From assembly GCF_013373865.1 (NCBI RefSeq), contig NC_050470.1, positions 3,766,373 to 3,830,372 of the forward strand: a stretch of 64,000 nt of DNA. Direction: 5' to 3'. The stretch comes from Monomorium pharaonis (lineage: Eukaryota; Arthropoda; Insecta; Hymenoptera; Formicidae). Of this stretch, positions 1 to 13,743 are shown one piece after another. The notes under the pieces were generated by a model. It made no database searches, was not told the DNA's origin, and saw only the letters and a list, made by a program, of their open reading frames with translations. Made by a program: the position numbers and the translations under genes. Each line of letters begins with the position of its first letter. Positions within the stretch are counted from its first letter, which is position 1.

Positions 1-66
1 AAAGTGTGTGAGAGTAATATTACAGAGGAAAAAAAAGTGCAATGTTCAATATAAAAATGCTAAGTG

Positions 67-85
67 GCGCGCGCGAAGCGCGCGC
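67..85. repeat. Perfect GC hairpin with GAA loop
   Basis: A 19-bp inverted repeat of alternating G and C: an 8-bp stem if the closing C-G pair is counted, around a GAA triloop. It sits in strongly AT-rich DNA. It could be a cruciform or Z-DNA-prone site; no function is implied by its context. Confidence 0.5.
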
Positions 86-509
86 ATTGTTGTGTTCTAG
101 TATATTTAAAATGCCTCCAACCGTGCTATCTTTCTGATATTTTTGATTGAATATTTCGTTTTTATGAATCTTTTAATAGACGAGTTAATCAGTATTTTAT
201 GCTGCAATTCTCGAGTTCGAGGTTATTTGAAGATTATTATGAATTATTGTAAAGTATTAGCAACAGTATTGATGGGGGGATGTTTTTCAGAATTATATAA
301 CTGTTGATTAATAGTTGAATAATAACGTTATGAATAGTCATTCAGATCGACAATTTGCATACCATTATCAATATCTGCAAATAATCGATGCTTTGCTGAA
401 TCATGACATATGTCAACTAGAAAGGAAAGAAAAGGAAAAGATTGATTGCAATATATATGTATTTTGCAAGATTAATAACGTTAATTACTGTACAGTCGTC
501 GATTCGCGC

Positions 510-511
510 CA

Positions 512-554
<43 letters not shown>

Positions 555-556
555 TT
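510..556. repeat. Compound (CA)n(TA)n microsatellite
   Basis: A run of CA dinucleotides with a single TA interruption passes directly into a TA run. Apparent histidine/threonine-rich translation across it is an artefact of the repeat. Confidence 0.9.
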
Positions 557-3500
557 AATATGCTTAATCTTAATCGAAATGATTGATCAATTTTGACGAG
601 TGTGTCAATGTGAATAATGGTTTGATATTGAATATATTGAATACTGTAAATTCGTACAATATATCAGTGTGCATAATCAAATAGGCCGACAGAGTATAAC
701 AATTTCATGAATTAATATTATTTTCCCACGAATGTTCGAGAAATAATAGTACTAAAATTATTTATCAGAAAAAATAAATAATTTTAATAAATATTGATGG
801 TCGAAATTAATGTTTGAAAAACTCTTTTTATCTTTATTGATAGTGTGAACGAATATGTCACCGTCTCTGTAAATGAAACTTATGAAAATACGTTCACGTT
901 TTTCCTTGTTGTGTAAATGAATAAACTTGGGAGCACGTACGATTAGCATATAACCGGACACTGTGAGGCACGCACATGCATATGCATTGCATAGGCTGGA
1001 ATTAGCTTGAAACGTTTAATTGAACGAGCATCATCCACGTACAAGTCTGTTCACCGTCGCCGATTGATGTATCACATAGCGCTTAGCCAAATCGACGCTC
1101 ACCTTAATAATATTGGCAAGCGGCCGAATAAATCAATGAAGCACTTCGGTGAAATCCAATTTACTCGCGATTATTACAATGAGCAATTAACATTATACAT
1201 ATTTTATTTGTCAATCGAGTCATCCTGTCAATTTTTATTTTGCGAAATATAAAAATAGGAACGATTTAAAATAAACAATGATACGTTACTTGAAACAGAA
1301 GTGTATTTTATTCGTTAATATACAATGTTTTTCTTACGCAATGTCGTAGAGGGAATTTAAAATTATGTGAGCTCCACACGTGTACAGGCGTGGACCGACG
1401 TACGTGAACGACGGGAGAAACGGGGAGGGACAGAGCAAAAATACCTCGTCCATGATAAATGCCTCGACACCCATCACGGCGCAACGACATCACGGCGCAT
1501 CCCTCAAAACAGAGCTACAATGCGGCCTCTCGTAACCATTATGCTAAAATGCAATCTCCTGATAACCGCAACCGCGCCATCGTGGAGCTTAATCTCACCT
1601 ATCTGTACAGCCGTCGGGGAACGGAAACAAAATGGGAATGAGAGACCGGTTCCGCCTGGCCGGATGATTCGGGATAAAGAGGGCGGCATTGGGGATGCAG
1701 AAGGGATGGCGAAGAGAGACAGAGACCGAGAGAAGGAAGAGAGGGGAGGAAGAGAGAGAGAGAGAGAAAACGCGAGAGGGCGGACAATGGTGGCCGAGAC
1801 TGGAGATACGAAAAGAAATAAATTCCGCAATCGATAAGCGTCCGGTTAAACGTCAAAGCGCACCGGTGTGGGTAGACGAGGCACTTTCGATCCTTGACAA
1901 AAAACACAATCGCCGATATCCAGGGGGGATATATAGCGCGCGCGCTTGCTTTGCCTCTCTTTTTCCGATTCGCCCGCATCCTTTTTTCTTTCCTGGCGGA
2001 AAGTCGAGTCGATGTCGGAGTACACGTTGTAATGCCCGCGATCTCTTTAGATTCGTTTCTCCCTTTCTCTTTTTCTTCTCTTTTCCCTCTAGAGAGAGGC
2101 TCCGTACGTAATTTTACTACATTGCTGATAAAGATGTCCGGACAAGAATTATTTCCAATTGCTTGAAGGATCGCAAATCTTCCAAACGAGATATTGAGTG
2201 TTACACAGTGATTACTTGCTATTAACATAAGATTTGTTGCATCGCGCTTTTATCTCTTTCTTTCTGATTTCGTAAGTGCGATTAAAATGGGATTTACAGA
2301 TAGTGTATGAACTATGACTACAATTTACGTTTTCTATTTAACATTCCAAATTAATATTTAATCGCGATTGAAATTTCGAGAAAGTTGAAAATAAAAGCTC
2401 TGCATGTGTGGGTTATTTAAAAGTAGCGTAAGTCAAATATCAAAACGAAATGATTTCATCCTATTTGTATGGCGGACGTAAATGCATTCATGGACGACAC
2501 ATGAATGTTGAATGTCGAATGTCGATATCACTGAACGTTTCATTGATGTGTGAAGTGTGACCTATTTATACATCGGATTAAATAAAATTCATCCACAATT
2601 TACAGTACACATTTATTACAACAGATTGCAAAACTGAAAAGTTATTAGCCGGGACTTCCTTACACGAACCATTTATTTTGAAGACGCGAGACCGAACAGG
2701 AATGTCTACACCGCTCTGTTTCCGATATAAACAGCTCATATATCGACGTCGTATCTCCCGTCATGACGTAATTCGCTCAGCTATCGACAGCTATTGCCAC
2801 GACTTAGTCAGCGGAGGAAAGAAGTATTCCCCGAGTGGCGGCTGCAAAATCGTTCGGCGTTTAGCTCTCTTCCGTGGAGCGTTCGGAAAGTTTAGATACC
2901 TCTTCGGGATCCTCTTCCAGGCGAGCGAATAAGCAGGCATTAAAGGCTTAGACCAGAGATCGAATTGGAAGTACCTACGTAGCGTTCCTGCACCTTTCCT
3001 TTCCGTCCTCCTCTTGCAATTTCTTTCTGTCTCTCTCTCTCTCTTTCTTCCTCCATTTCTTGCTCGCTCGTTCGCTCCGTATCGTTCTGTAACGAGGACC
3101 AAGTATGGTCGCACTGGGATAGGTTAAACATCGAGAATCGCGTCGAGATCCTCGAGCGGGTTTGCAAGGCATACCGGAAGCGAAGGATCATCGTGCGATC
3201 GCATTCGAGCGAGCTATAGAATGCTCGCCTCGTGACCAGATCAAACCAGACCAGGTGAAGCCGGGCCAGTTCGTAAAGCTTACATTTTATTATCGACTCT
3301 ACTTACTTTTTTCAAGCCGTGAATAATAGATAATACGGCGATCAGCGAGCGACAGCCGGAATGATGTGTTTGCACAGACCAGACCAAAGACGGCACTTGC
3401 TTTCCCTTCTGCGTGATACGGTTTAGAACATGGTCGTTTCCTATCCAACACTTGGCACGTACCAGAACAATGGTGCGCTTGAATAAGTATACGATTATAA

Positions 3501-3954
3501 TCTATGATTGTATATTTACACAACTATAGTCTGGCATTATTTTTATTCTAGTATTATGAAGTGCAAACATTCATTATCACCATTGTTGTAATTATGGCAT
3601 ATTGTTAATTTCGAAGAGCATTATAACAAATTTCATAGTAATTGATTAATTGATAGGTACATATGTAAATAACTAGTAATTAGAGACGGGGAATTATTCT
3701 GTCTTCTGCGTTGGGATTAACTTTGTAACGCACGGAATATAAAAATATAAACGTAGTATGTAATATGTATTGTCGTGTGTTTAATATGTAATGTACGTCC
3801 GCCATTGTTATGTTGGAAACATTTCAATTTACTGCCTGAAAGCACGAATCCGTAATTTCACATTTTAATGCGTTACGCTCTGTCGTCTATGATAATTTCA
3901 ACATTTTTGACTACTATTTCTGTTATTAATATGGATTTTGTTCTTTTTTTCCAG

Positions 3955-4014
3955 CGTCATCGAAGCATCGCGAAGCAATCCAATCTGAATTGCAACGTTT
4001 CCAGAGCGCATTTG
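3955..4014 (+). other. Candidate 60-bp internal coding exon
   Basis: Seen: a strong polypyrimidine tract ending in ttttttccag abuts the segment on the left (AG at 3953-3954), and a consensus donor gtgagt follows at 4015-4020. The segment is 60 bp, a multiple of three. Two frames are open. The frame starting at the third base reads as a charged helical stretch (KHREAIQSELQRFQSAF) that looks more protein-like than the alternatives, and would be a symmetric phase 1-1 exon. I do not recognise the protein. It could equally be a chance pairing of splice-like signals; no neighbouring exon was found to link to it. Confidence 0.3.
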
Positions 4015-7006
4015 GTGAGTCGACCTTTATTTTGCACAATTAATAAGCTCGTTATTCTTACACACGCAATTGTATAATATCGAGTTAGATTTGATAATAG
4101 TCAGTGTTATAGGCGATAATCTTTATCAAAAATTAAAACACTTTTATATCGAAATTTTATTGGACCGAAATTAAAATAAAATTTTATTTTTGTGCGCCAT
4201 CTAAACATTGTAATATTTAATATCTGTAGATTTAAGCTTAATATACAAACTGCTTGTTTTTTTTTAATCGCACATAATTTGAAGTATTCGTGTTTTCATT
4301 TGAGAGAAATGATTTCCCTTTTCCGCGAGAAATATCGTTTGTTCGCCAAGCATTTCGTCTGGAGCATTCGTGTTGTCTGATGCGTTCGAAAACTTCTCTC
4401 CGTGATTACTTTCCGCGATGTCTCTTCCTATCGGATAAAGAAGTGCGCTTAAAATCAGAGACGAGTTTAAAATGACGAGCGCCGTCGACAAGATTGTTCT
4501 GTCGTGATGGGAAGCGAGAACGTAGGAATGACCGAGGTTAAGCATCGAGGATCATCAAGCTACTCGACCGATTTCGTTTCAAAGATGAAAGCGCTCTTAA
4601 TGGAGTACCATTGTCTGGTTTCGTCCAAGTTTCGTCCCGTGACGATCCCTCTTGGCCCAACCGTGCCGAGGCACTCGCCGTTTTATCGTTCGGGATTTTG
4701 GGTTCGACCGGCCGCCGCTTACAAGGTGGTCCGCAAGACGAGGGAATTACTCGAACCTTCGCTGTAATTAATGGCTCCATCAGTTCGCCCCGCCGACTAA
4801 TTAATTCGCCGTCTCCCGAAGACGTGTCACTCTCCCGCGAAAACTTTCCACGGTCCTTCTGATGCGGGGGTTCGAATATTAATCAAACAGGCGTGAGGAA
4901 AAAATGAGAAACTTGTTGCCGAGGACAATGATTGAAATTTTACCTTTATGGTCAATGTCTTGGTTATGATTGGCAAAAATTTTATTATTACAAATGAATC
5001 TCCATTTTAATGAGATCCAAGAGATATGTTCGTAAAATAACTATAAAATAAAGAATATATATTTTACACGTAATTTATATTACACGTAAGCATATTATAG
5101 ACTATCCCTATGTCTGATATCTATATGATGATCAAGTTCTTTACTTTGATATAAAATCGGCTTTCTTTGAAAAAAATTCACGAAAATACGTAACATCTTT
5201 ATGTTTTATATAAATGAAATATATGTTATCTTTGAGAATCTATATTTATAATAATATATTCAAAGAATTCATCGAATTAGGCGAGATTTTCATAAGTCAT
5301 TGTTTGATGCGAGAAATGCGTCCGTAATATGGTCCAATTGCATAATTATTAATTTGTTAACTGTTTCGATAAAATGAAAACTGTCAGCCCACATCGGGTC
5401 ACGTGAGAGGCGATAATTTGCGAGACTCATCAGTACGCTCTTAATCCAATTAAAAATCTTTCTCTCTCTCTCCTTCTATCTATCTATCTATCTATTTGTC
5501 TATCTCTACCTTTCACAGTCTCACCGAATTTCCTGACGCTGAGCTTTCCGCTGTATGTATTATTATGCATTATGCATATGTTTCCGGTCGCGCCCCAATG
5601 CACCGTTACGTTCTGACGACCGTGATTCAAAGATACATATCTCAGATATGTATTATATATGTCTTAGAATTCTGCGAATATCAGAAGCGAAACTGAACTC
5701 GAGGAGGACCTTGCGCATTTTTTGAAATACCATTATTTTGTTGTTACAAATTATTACATTAAGCTTTAACAATTCAAGCAAATTAACAAAATATTCTGAA
5801 ATCAACTTAAGTATGCTTTTTTCTAACGGAAGCTTTTATGTTGTTTCTTTTTTTAAGGTATTTAACATTAAAAATTACAGTGGGAACTTATTAGTTTATA
5901 GCAAAGTTGTCGAAAAAATTTAGGAAAAGTATGCCGACCAATATGCGCTGTGTAACTTTAATCGATTTAAGTTTTGCTAAAATTCGGTTATCTTCAAGGA
6001 ATAATTGCTCCAACGCGTTGATCCTCAAATTTATCATCGTCCTGTCAAGATGACATGTCGATACTTTTCAAATATGCTGAAGGAAAAATCGCGGCGAGCA
6101 TTAAAGGGAGATCTTCAGCCTTCCTGGAATGAGAGACGGGGATCGAGAATGACTCGACAAAGCGGAAAAGGGGATCAACGAGAGGAAAAGGGGGTAGATG
6201 AGTTACCCGGGAAGGTTACGGTAATCCGACGAGCTCATCGTGTAATTTCCCATAAGGCGGCGCGGAGGAGGCTTGTATCTCGCTTTTGTCGAAACTTTCG
6301 GCAAAGTATATTTCGCCACCCTGGTATCTCTGCTCGATCCGCCTCTCGCCGACATTTCATATCGTTTGTTCTCTCTCAAGCTTGTTTGCGGTTCTACTTT
6401 TTGTTTCTACTGATTTGTTTTCCTACTTCTACATTGTTGTAATTCGCTTCTGTTTCTTCCCGTTTTCATTTCGACTCGTGGTTTTTTTTTTTTTTAAGTA
6501 TTATTAATTAATTTTTCCTTCTTCTCGTTTCGCGCTTGTCTTGCCGAGGCAGACATTGGCCGGTGCCGTTTCGCGCGCGTGTCGCGCGAGGCTTAATTAG
6601 GCTAATGGATACCCGTAATTGATGCAACTGTCCACTCGAGTGCTAAATAACGTCCGCCGCCGACCCCGCGCCGTGATATAATTCGTCCTCTCAGCGAGAA
6701 GCCCGTCCGGTCTCGTGAATTTTTCGGGCGTGCGCTTGGCGGTAATCTTAGGATGCATTATTCAAAATTTATCTTGTCTCGCGAGTTACGAAGTTCCATA
6801 CTATGCGTAGAGTATATAATGTTGAAATAGGCAACTTCTATCGTGGGTCGAGCCCGAGGTAATATGAAAATCTCGATAATCGAAAAATATGGAGCGTCAA
6901 GAGGATAACACTGATCTCGAGATTTTTCGAATCCCTTTTAACATAAAAATGACAAATAACATAGTTTAGAATGTTTATTTGTCTTTTCAAAATTTTGTGC
7001 ATAATG

Positions 7007-7008
<2 letters not shown>

Positions 7009-7042
<34 letters not shown>
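7009..7042. repeat. (AT)n microsatellite
   Basis: About 17 uninterrupted AT dinucleotides in an AT-rich block. Confidence 0.95.
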
Positions 7043-7048
<6 letters not shown>

Positions 7049-8568
7049 AAAACTATATTAATATACTACTGTGATAAGTACTATAAAATAATCTCAGCAA
7101 AGTTAATAAGTTTTAATAAGGGAATTATATGGAAGAAAATTTTGCAGTTTCAAAAACTCGTTGAGATACGCGACAGGAATAATATTGAGATTAACGAGAC
7201 CATTATACGCGAAACGAAACGGAAACAAAAACTCGACGTTCAGGTGATACTTTTACGTCGATTGTCGCATTAATAATGCGCGAGAGATAACGTTGCGTTC
7301 TACATTTCCCATCTCTCTCTCTCTCTCTCTCTCTTTCTCTTTCTCTCTCTGACAGTAGGCGCGTAAAAATTGCGACGCATTTCTCTGTGCCACGCGTCCC
7401 GGCGCGAAACCGTCGTGTGCCGTGCGAAGAGAACGCGCGGTCTGAAATATTAAACCGCGCTAAAAGCCTAAAGTTAAACATCGCGCCCGATTAATTACGA
7501 AAACATGACCGCGGGCGTAGAAGTGCCAAGCCGTGTTGCCGCTTCTCGGTATCTTCGTGCGTATTTTTCGCGCTGCGAGGTTTACCTTCCGCTCCCCGAC
7601 ATATCGCGCCGGCGAAGGTCGGCGGCGGAAGGACGCAGCGGGCGAGAGGATAGAATAGGATAGGACAGGACGAGGACGGGACGGGACAGGACAGGACACG
7701 GGATGGCGGTGTATTCGGTTTCGCGAAATGCAACGGAGGTGCATTAAAGCTCGCTGCTCCTTTGGCCAGGAATATAATAGAATTTCCTGAGAGGAGAGAA
7801 GCCGTGGAGAAGATTAGACCTGGCCGTTAGCCTCTGGGAGACCGGAGAAGGAGGATAGATGTGTTCTCGTCTTTTATCCTGATTCAAGGTTCAATTAGAG
7901 CGCCGTCTTTGGTCGAATATCGATTCGAGCGAAATATTATCACGTCATCTCGGTGACAATATCGATACTGGCAAGGCTTTTCGTGACTCTTGAAAGTTTA
8001 AATTTATCACAGATATATTAGCTTTTTAAGCGATTTTCTTTCAATTTTTGCTACCATGTTAAATATGAATTGCTGGTAAAAAAATAATATTTTAAATATA
8101 AAATATTAAACGTTGAGAGAATATTTTAATTTTTACACTTTTGTATGATATCGTATCGAATAGCTCCCGGTAATTAAGTAATCGATTTGTAGCGTGTATT
8201 TCTTTGATAACTTGATATTTAACAATTTTATTCATAAAATAAGTGTTAGAATTCACTCGTACAGCGAGTGCGGAAGCGACGCACATCGCGGTGCCATAAA
8301 GGGGCGTGCTTGTACATTTACACAGTACACGCAATGAAATGTTCTCTGTCGGGTGCGATAAAAAGCGCCGCGAATATAGATACGCTAATGTCGCCGCTCA
8401 CGAGCCGGAGAAATATAATGGAATCTGTGACGCGTAAGCGCGTCTTATAGGGCTGCGAGCAGCGGGAGATAAGCTGCACCACCACCGCCGTCACTATCGT
8501 CATCTTTCGTATGCAACGAATGGGCTAAGTCACTCTCGGCGGCACTCGCGAAATCGATAACGAGCCTC

Positions 8569-8616
8569 GCCCGCCACCACCGCCGCCGCCACCGCCGCCG
8601 CGCCGCGCCGCGCCGT
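8569..8616. repeat. (CCG)n-rich CpG block
   Basis: CCG/CCA triplets pass into CGCCG pentamers in the most CpG-dense part of the first 10 kb. This could be a promoter or 5'-UTR type CpG cluster, but no TATA box, initiator or adjoining reading frame supports a gene start. Confidence 0.7.
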
Positions 8617-11322
8617 CACGCTGAGGAGACAGTCGACCGACGGGCGAGAAACCGCGTCGTCGAGGTTCTCCGATGTGGAATTAAGCCTTCCGATATTATA
8701 ACTTCCGCCTCACGAAGTGCGAAGGAGGAGGATTGGTAGGTTCTCGAAAATCGACAGACTCGTCCGCGAATGTGTCATTAAAATAGAGAGTAGCTTTTAT
8801 GTGACATCCTATAAACACGATAGTAGTGATGGGCGTTTAAATGTTTGCCCGGATATATGGAAATGAATATACGAGGATGTATGAAGGATAGGAGAGTAAG
8901 AAAAGAATCTTTTGCAAATGTAAAAAGTATGCGGATGAGTGCAAGGAAGAAATTGTAACGAAGGTAGCGTAATTATAGAGCTATATCTACAGAGATGCAG
9001 GAGCAAGACTACAACTGTACTTCATATAGGTAGACAATGCGGATATTATCTTGCGTCTTGGGACAGGACTTCCCATTAAATGCAACGTAATAGACAAAAC
9101 AGTTCTTAAGAACCCTTATCTTCTACCGCCGTAGCCCGCCATTACGAGTGGCAAGCATTTGCGGAATTTATTTTTAATCGGATCGCCACGGCGGAGAGCG
9201 AATAAAAAGATCCTCTCGTTGGCCACTTTCCTTCTCCCTGTCGTTATTCCTACAACGCTCGAAAATTCTTCGGACTGCACGCGGGGCTACTTTTCTACCT
9301 GATGGGGGAGAGTTTGGGGAATGAAGGGAGGGGTAATACCCTCCCAAAGTTTTCCAACATTGTTTATCGCGGTTGCCGCGAGAGAATAATCGATTAAGGG
9401 GGCGCCTCCGATCTCCCGCTCTCTTTTTCCCCCTTCCCCTACCCTTCCGGAAACTTTCGTCCTTCCGGCTAACGCCAAATTACTGGTTTCGCCCGGGCCG
9501 CATCTGAATGGAGGCTGACAGCACTTCGCAGCTAACGTGCACTCAACTACTTAATAATGTAACAGTCAGCCAACCACTATGCGCCCATTATGTTTCCATG
9601 CACGTTGCACAAGAACCCAGAGGTAATAGCTTGCCGGTGGTTGTAATATAGGATTCGCATCCTGTATCGCGTTGCGTCGCTGTGTTTGTGCACGGCACCG
9701 CGTCGAGAGGGAGGGAGGGAGAAAGAGAATGAAAGAGAGAAAGAGATAGGGAGAAAGAGAGGGAAATTTATTATGTTCTGGGATAAATCCTCTAAGAACA
9801 AAAAGCAAAGCGCAGCCGCTATATATAGAAGTGAGTCGGCAGTTATAAGGTAATAATAGAGAATACAATGTATCTACATAACAAATAAACATGTCGGAAC
9901 TAGAAGATATAAATTAAGGCTATAACGATAACTATAAAGATTAAATACGCGTGTCAAAGGAACATTATATTTATCTAGAAAATTTTATTTATATAGTTTT
10001 ATTAGCGATCTGTATGTATTATAGTTATTTTTATCGATCTATTACTTTGTGTGATTATACATTTTTATAATTATAATTAACATGAAATTATGTATTTGTG
10101 TGTGTATATGAAAAGAGAGAGGTATAACAAATACTTAAGGAAAAATATAACTATTAACAAAAACAAAAAATTATTATCTAACCTAAATAACACAACTTTT
10201 ATATTTTTATAATTGGTTTTATATTTATTAAACTATGATAATAATGATAAGAAATGTATATTAAATAATTGATAAATAGTTGAAGCATCTTTATTCTGAA
10301 GGAACAAAAGAAACCCTTGAGTATTTTCTGTTTTCTTTTCTGCTTTCTTTTCTATTTTCTTTATTTTTAACCACGAATAACATAATATCAATGTATCGTG
10401 ATTATTCTGTGGAATCGCATGTTTGTTTTTCTTAAAATATACTTTATCATGTCTTTTTCAGTTCTCTTTTTCTTTAAAGGTGCATGTACGTAATGTTTTG
10501 CGTCTGTCAGCTCTCTTTTGATATCACTGTTTCAAGATCCCTATAAGAGTCTTTAATCTAGAAACGCGATATGTTACCTAATGACGCCTTAAATCTCGTT
10601 AAAAAACTTTAGATAGACGCGACGTCGTGGAGAAAACACGTTAGCGAGTTTACAAACGCTGTTTGTGATTTAATCAGCGTGGTTCCTTGATCTAAATTTT
10701 TTATAGTCTTTCATATAACTTGGTTTTCCAACGAATTCCAATATGACGCGCTTTCAATCTTTACTTCTGATTCGATAAGGTTCGAAGAATTAGAACGCAA
10801 AGTTTAGCTTCTCAATAATGCAACGAGAAGCTGACATTCTATGTGCTTCTACCTTATGTTGTACTTTAATTGCATGCATTCGCGACTACAAAGGAGTCCA
10901 AGGCTATGCGATTGCTCATGATTGGAAACAATCGTTACAATTGAAAAGTAGAATAAGACTCTAGATATAGCTATCTGAACGTACTATTTATCCTGATTCC
11001 GCACGGACTTTGACGTGTCGAACGCATCTATTTTTCAGCATGCGTCTTTCCGTTCGGATTGAGATATCACGATCCACATATACAGGCAGTAGTTAAACTA
11101 CCGACGATTTTACTATTAGATGACCATGCATAGGCCACCCATCACCGCCTTCCCCATTAAAATGTAGTCTTTCATCGAACGTAAAAATAAAGTTCTCTTC
11201 GATACATTGCGTTGAATTTCTGATAGAGTTAATAATGAAAGCGAAAAAAAATTTCAGTATATAAATCATAAACCTTTGTTCCTAGGTAAATTGAAATACA
11301 TTTATCTTAAAGAAATTTTATT

Positions 11323-11855
11323 GACTGATCGATCATTCGCGAGAGGACGTGCATTTTCGTAATTGTTATAAATAATTAAATAATTGAGTCTTTTTGTTTT
11401 GTGCGCCTCACGCCTAAACGCAATGTACGATTTCCTCCTAATTTGGCTGGAAATATCTTTCCGTAACGTACAATCGACTGATCGATCATTCGCGAGAGGA
11501 CGTGCATTTTCGTAATTGTTATAAATAATTAAAAAATTGATTTCTATTGTTTTGTGCGTTTTACGCCTAAACGTAATGTACGATTTTCTCCTAATTTGGC
11601 TGGAAATATCTTTCCGTAACGTACAATCGACTGATCGATCATTTGCGAGAGGACGTGCATTTTTCTAATTGTTATAAATAATTAAATAATTGATTTTTAT
11701 CGTTTTGTGCGCCTCACGCCTAAACGTAATGTACGATTTCCTCCTAATTTGGCTGGAAATATCTTTCCGTAACGTACAATCGACTGATCGATCATTCGCG
11801 AGGAGAACTGCATTTTTTTAATTGTTATAAATATTTTTATAATTAATTTTTATTG
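11323..11855 (+). repeat. 153-bp tandem repeat, about 3.4 copies
   Basis: The unit begins GACTGATCGATCATT at 11323, 11476, 11629 and 11782, so the period is exactly 153 bp three times running. The first three units differ by scattered substitutions (for example gcgcctcacgcc versus gcgttttacgcc). The fourth degenerates after about 60-75 bp. Each unit starts with a perfect 10-bp palindrome, TGATCGATCA, and ends with an AT-rich stretch followed by a conserved tail (TTTGGCTGGAAATATC). There is no reading frame through it. It resembles a short satellite-type array; no relation to a known satellite can be asserted from the sequence alone. Confidence 0.95.
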
Positions 11856-13693
11856 TTTTATATTCGTGAAACCGCTACGTCTTCGTCGTCGGTTCTTGGC
11901 GCGGCAAAAAGCGGTAATGTACTTTACAAAAAAAATCGCTGAATTATTTTGGTAATCAACTATATTTTGCAAAAATGTATTTTTATAAAAATTTCTCATA
12001 CACTGTTAATTAAGTCGTTCTAGACTTTAAAAAATATTTTCGTAGAAATTTGCAGACAGCGTTCCTTGTATTTATCTGACTAACCTAATTAACAATTTAA
12101 AAAACCACTAAACAATTAATAACGATCGCAAATGAAAATCTCATAACTAGGGAATTTTTAACGTTTGATTGAATGGTGTCCCCTGGAAACGCCTATGTGA
12201 CGTTCAGCCCTGGCTTTTCTGCGTTTGGCTGCTGCCTTTGGCTGCTAGCTTCAGCTACATTATTTTGTAATACGATCACCGAAAGAAATTTAATTTTGAG
12301 GATTTTAAATTTGACAGATGACGATCTTATTGAGGAGAAGTCGATTATATTGCGGTCGTGAAGAGTCGATTATATTGCATAAGTGTCGTATTATAGATAC
12401 ATGAGATCAACGAAATTATAGGGCATTATTCATGATATCTCAATGGAAATAAGATTACGTCGATTGTTTGCTAAGATCATAAATATCGTATTTGTGTTGT
12501 AAGCTTATAAAAATCAGGCATGCAAACGTCAAGGATCGCATTCATACAGCAAACGGAAGCGGCTATGATGTGTGTGTCGCTAATTACTCTTGGTCAAACC
12601 GGAAACCGGTCTTGAAAAAAATCGCGTGGTATTTGGTATCGCAATGCGGAAATTGAACGCTTTATCGCACACAATAAAAATTCGGCGATAAATATTACGC
12701 ACGCCCGAAATATACGCTTCGATATTCGTACGCCTGTTGCGGGAATAGCGGATACGTGGCTTCAACAAGCCACTGCATGTTTTCGGCGATAAACTTTATA
12801 GCTGAAATAATAAAATCCCGACGATATTGGCGAAATGGTGTGAAACGGACGTGCCGCGAGGAGATTGTCCTCGCGAGAGGAACGACGCGCGGTTTAACGC
12901 GTTCTTCTCGCGAAGGGATAAACGGAGGATTTTCGATAACTCGCCGATTATATCCGGACGGAACGTTTTACGAAGCGCATTACGCGACATAGCGGGCGAC
13001 TAGGAGCAGGATAATCTCGATTATTGAGGCGGCGTTTTGCTGGAAATTATGATCTCGCAATCTGTCGTCGCGGATTTCGATCAGACGCGAAGGAACTTGC
13101 AGATATAATTCAATTCCTCTAATATATGATTAATACATTAAGAAAATGATATGATCAAATTACTCTTACATATGTAAAACTTGATTAGATTAATCCATCC
13201 ACTTAAGAATTAATTCTGTCGAATTAAAGGATTTGAAGAATATGATTCTCTCGAGCACCGTCTGTCGTTAGATGATGGAACTTTTTTTACAACGAAGGAT
13301 ATTAAGGTGAATATTTAAATTAAAGTATTATAAATTTGAAAACACATTTTCTTGAAGGTTTCTTTGAATTTTCTCTTTATTTTAATTACTATCGCGAATT
13401 TTTATTAAGTAAAAGTTGAAATCAAAGTTGCCTCTATCTACTTATTTTTCAATATGTTTGAGGATTAACTAAGAAGTGAAATAATTTTATTTAGAGTCTG
13501 GAAATCCCATCTTCTCTATTTGGAACTACGACTAAATAACCTGCCGAAATTTTTAATTACGCTTTAAATAGAGGCGTGCCTTTGTGAAAGCAATTAGAGA
13601 GCAGAAAGTTCCTTTGCATTTAGCTTTATTTAAATCATTCATTCAATTTTTACCCGAAAACGTGATTCATTAGCATGTTTTTTACTTCTTCAG

Positions 13694-13743
13694 GCACACG
13701 AGTCATAATCGGGTCAGCCATAATCGGGTCGGCTGGGCTGCCG
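13694..13743 (+). other. Candidate 50-bp exon with internal duplication
   Basis: A good acceptor (ttttttacttcttcag, AG at 13692-13693) and a fair donor (gtaaat at 13744) bound a CpG-rich 50-bp segment. Inside it a 17-bp unit (cataatcgggtcagc...) is tandemly duplicated. Two frames are open. A short internal duplication between splice-like signals may simply be chance or a tiny repeat; I recognise no protein. Confidence 0.15.

Larger units (their letters stand above)
1..3954. other. Non-coding mosaic, no gene recognised
   Basis: AT-rich DNA with CpG-dense blocks at about 1360-2100 and 2680-3260. The open frames here are short, overlap one another on both strands, lack recognisable domains and often run through purine/pyrimidine low-complexity sequence such as the (GA)n at 1751-1766. 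I see no promoter, RNA gene or transposon end that I can defend. Confidence 0.6.
4021..11322. other. Non-coding mosaic, no gene recognised
   Basis: CpG-dense blocks (about 4300-4870, 6000-6770, 7200-7960, 8260-8760, 9120-9740) alternate with AT-rich stretches (notably 4880-5320 and 9900-10480). It holds a (CTAT)n run at 5476-5495, a (CT)n run at 7312-7350 and the simple repeats listed separately. The longest open frames (about 80-145 codons) start at non-ATG codons or cross low-complexity DNA and show no domain. Confidence 0.55.

Noticed and set aside
1599..2228. 209-codon minus-strand frame overlapping a 156-codon plus-strand frame at 1367-1837
   Set aside because: Both cross a (GA)n-rich block, overlap each other and have low-complexity arginine/glutamate or serine/leucine content.
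11323..11855. CRISPR-like array
   Set aside because: The whole 153-bp unit repeats with substitutions; there are no short identical repeats with unique spacers, and the context is eukaryotic.
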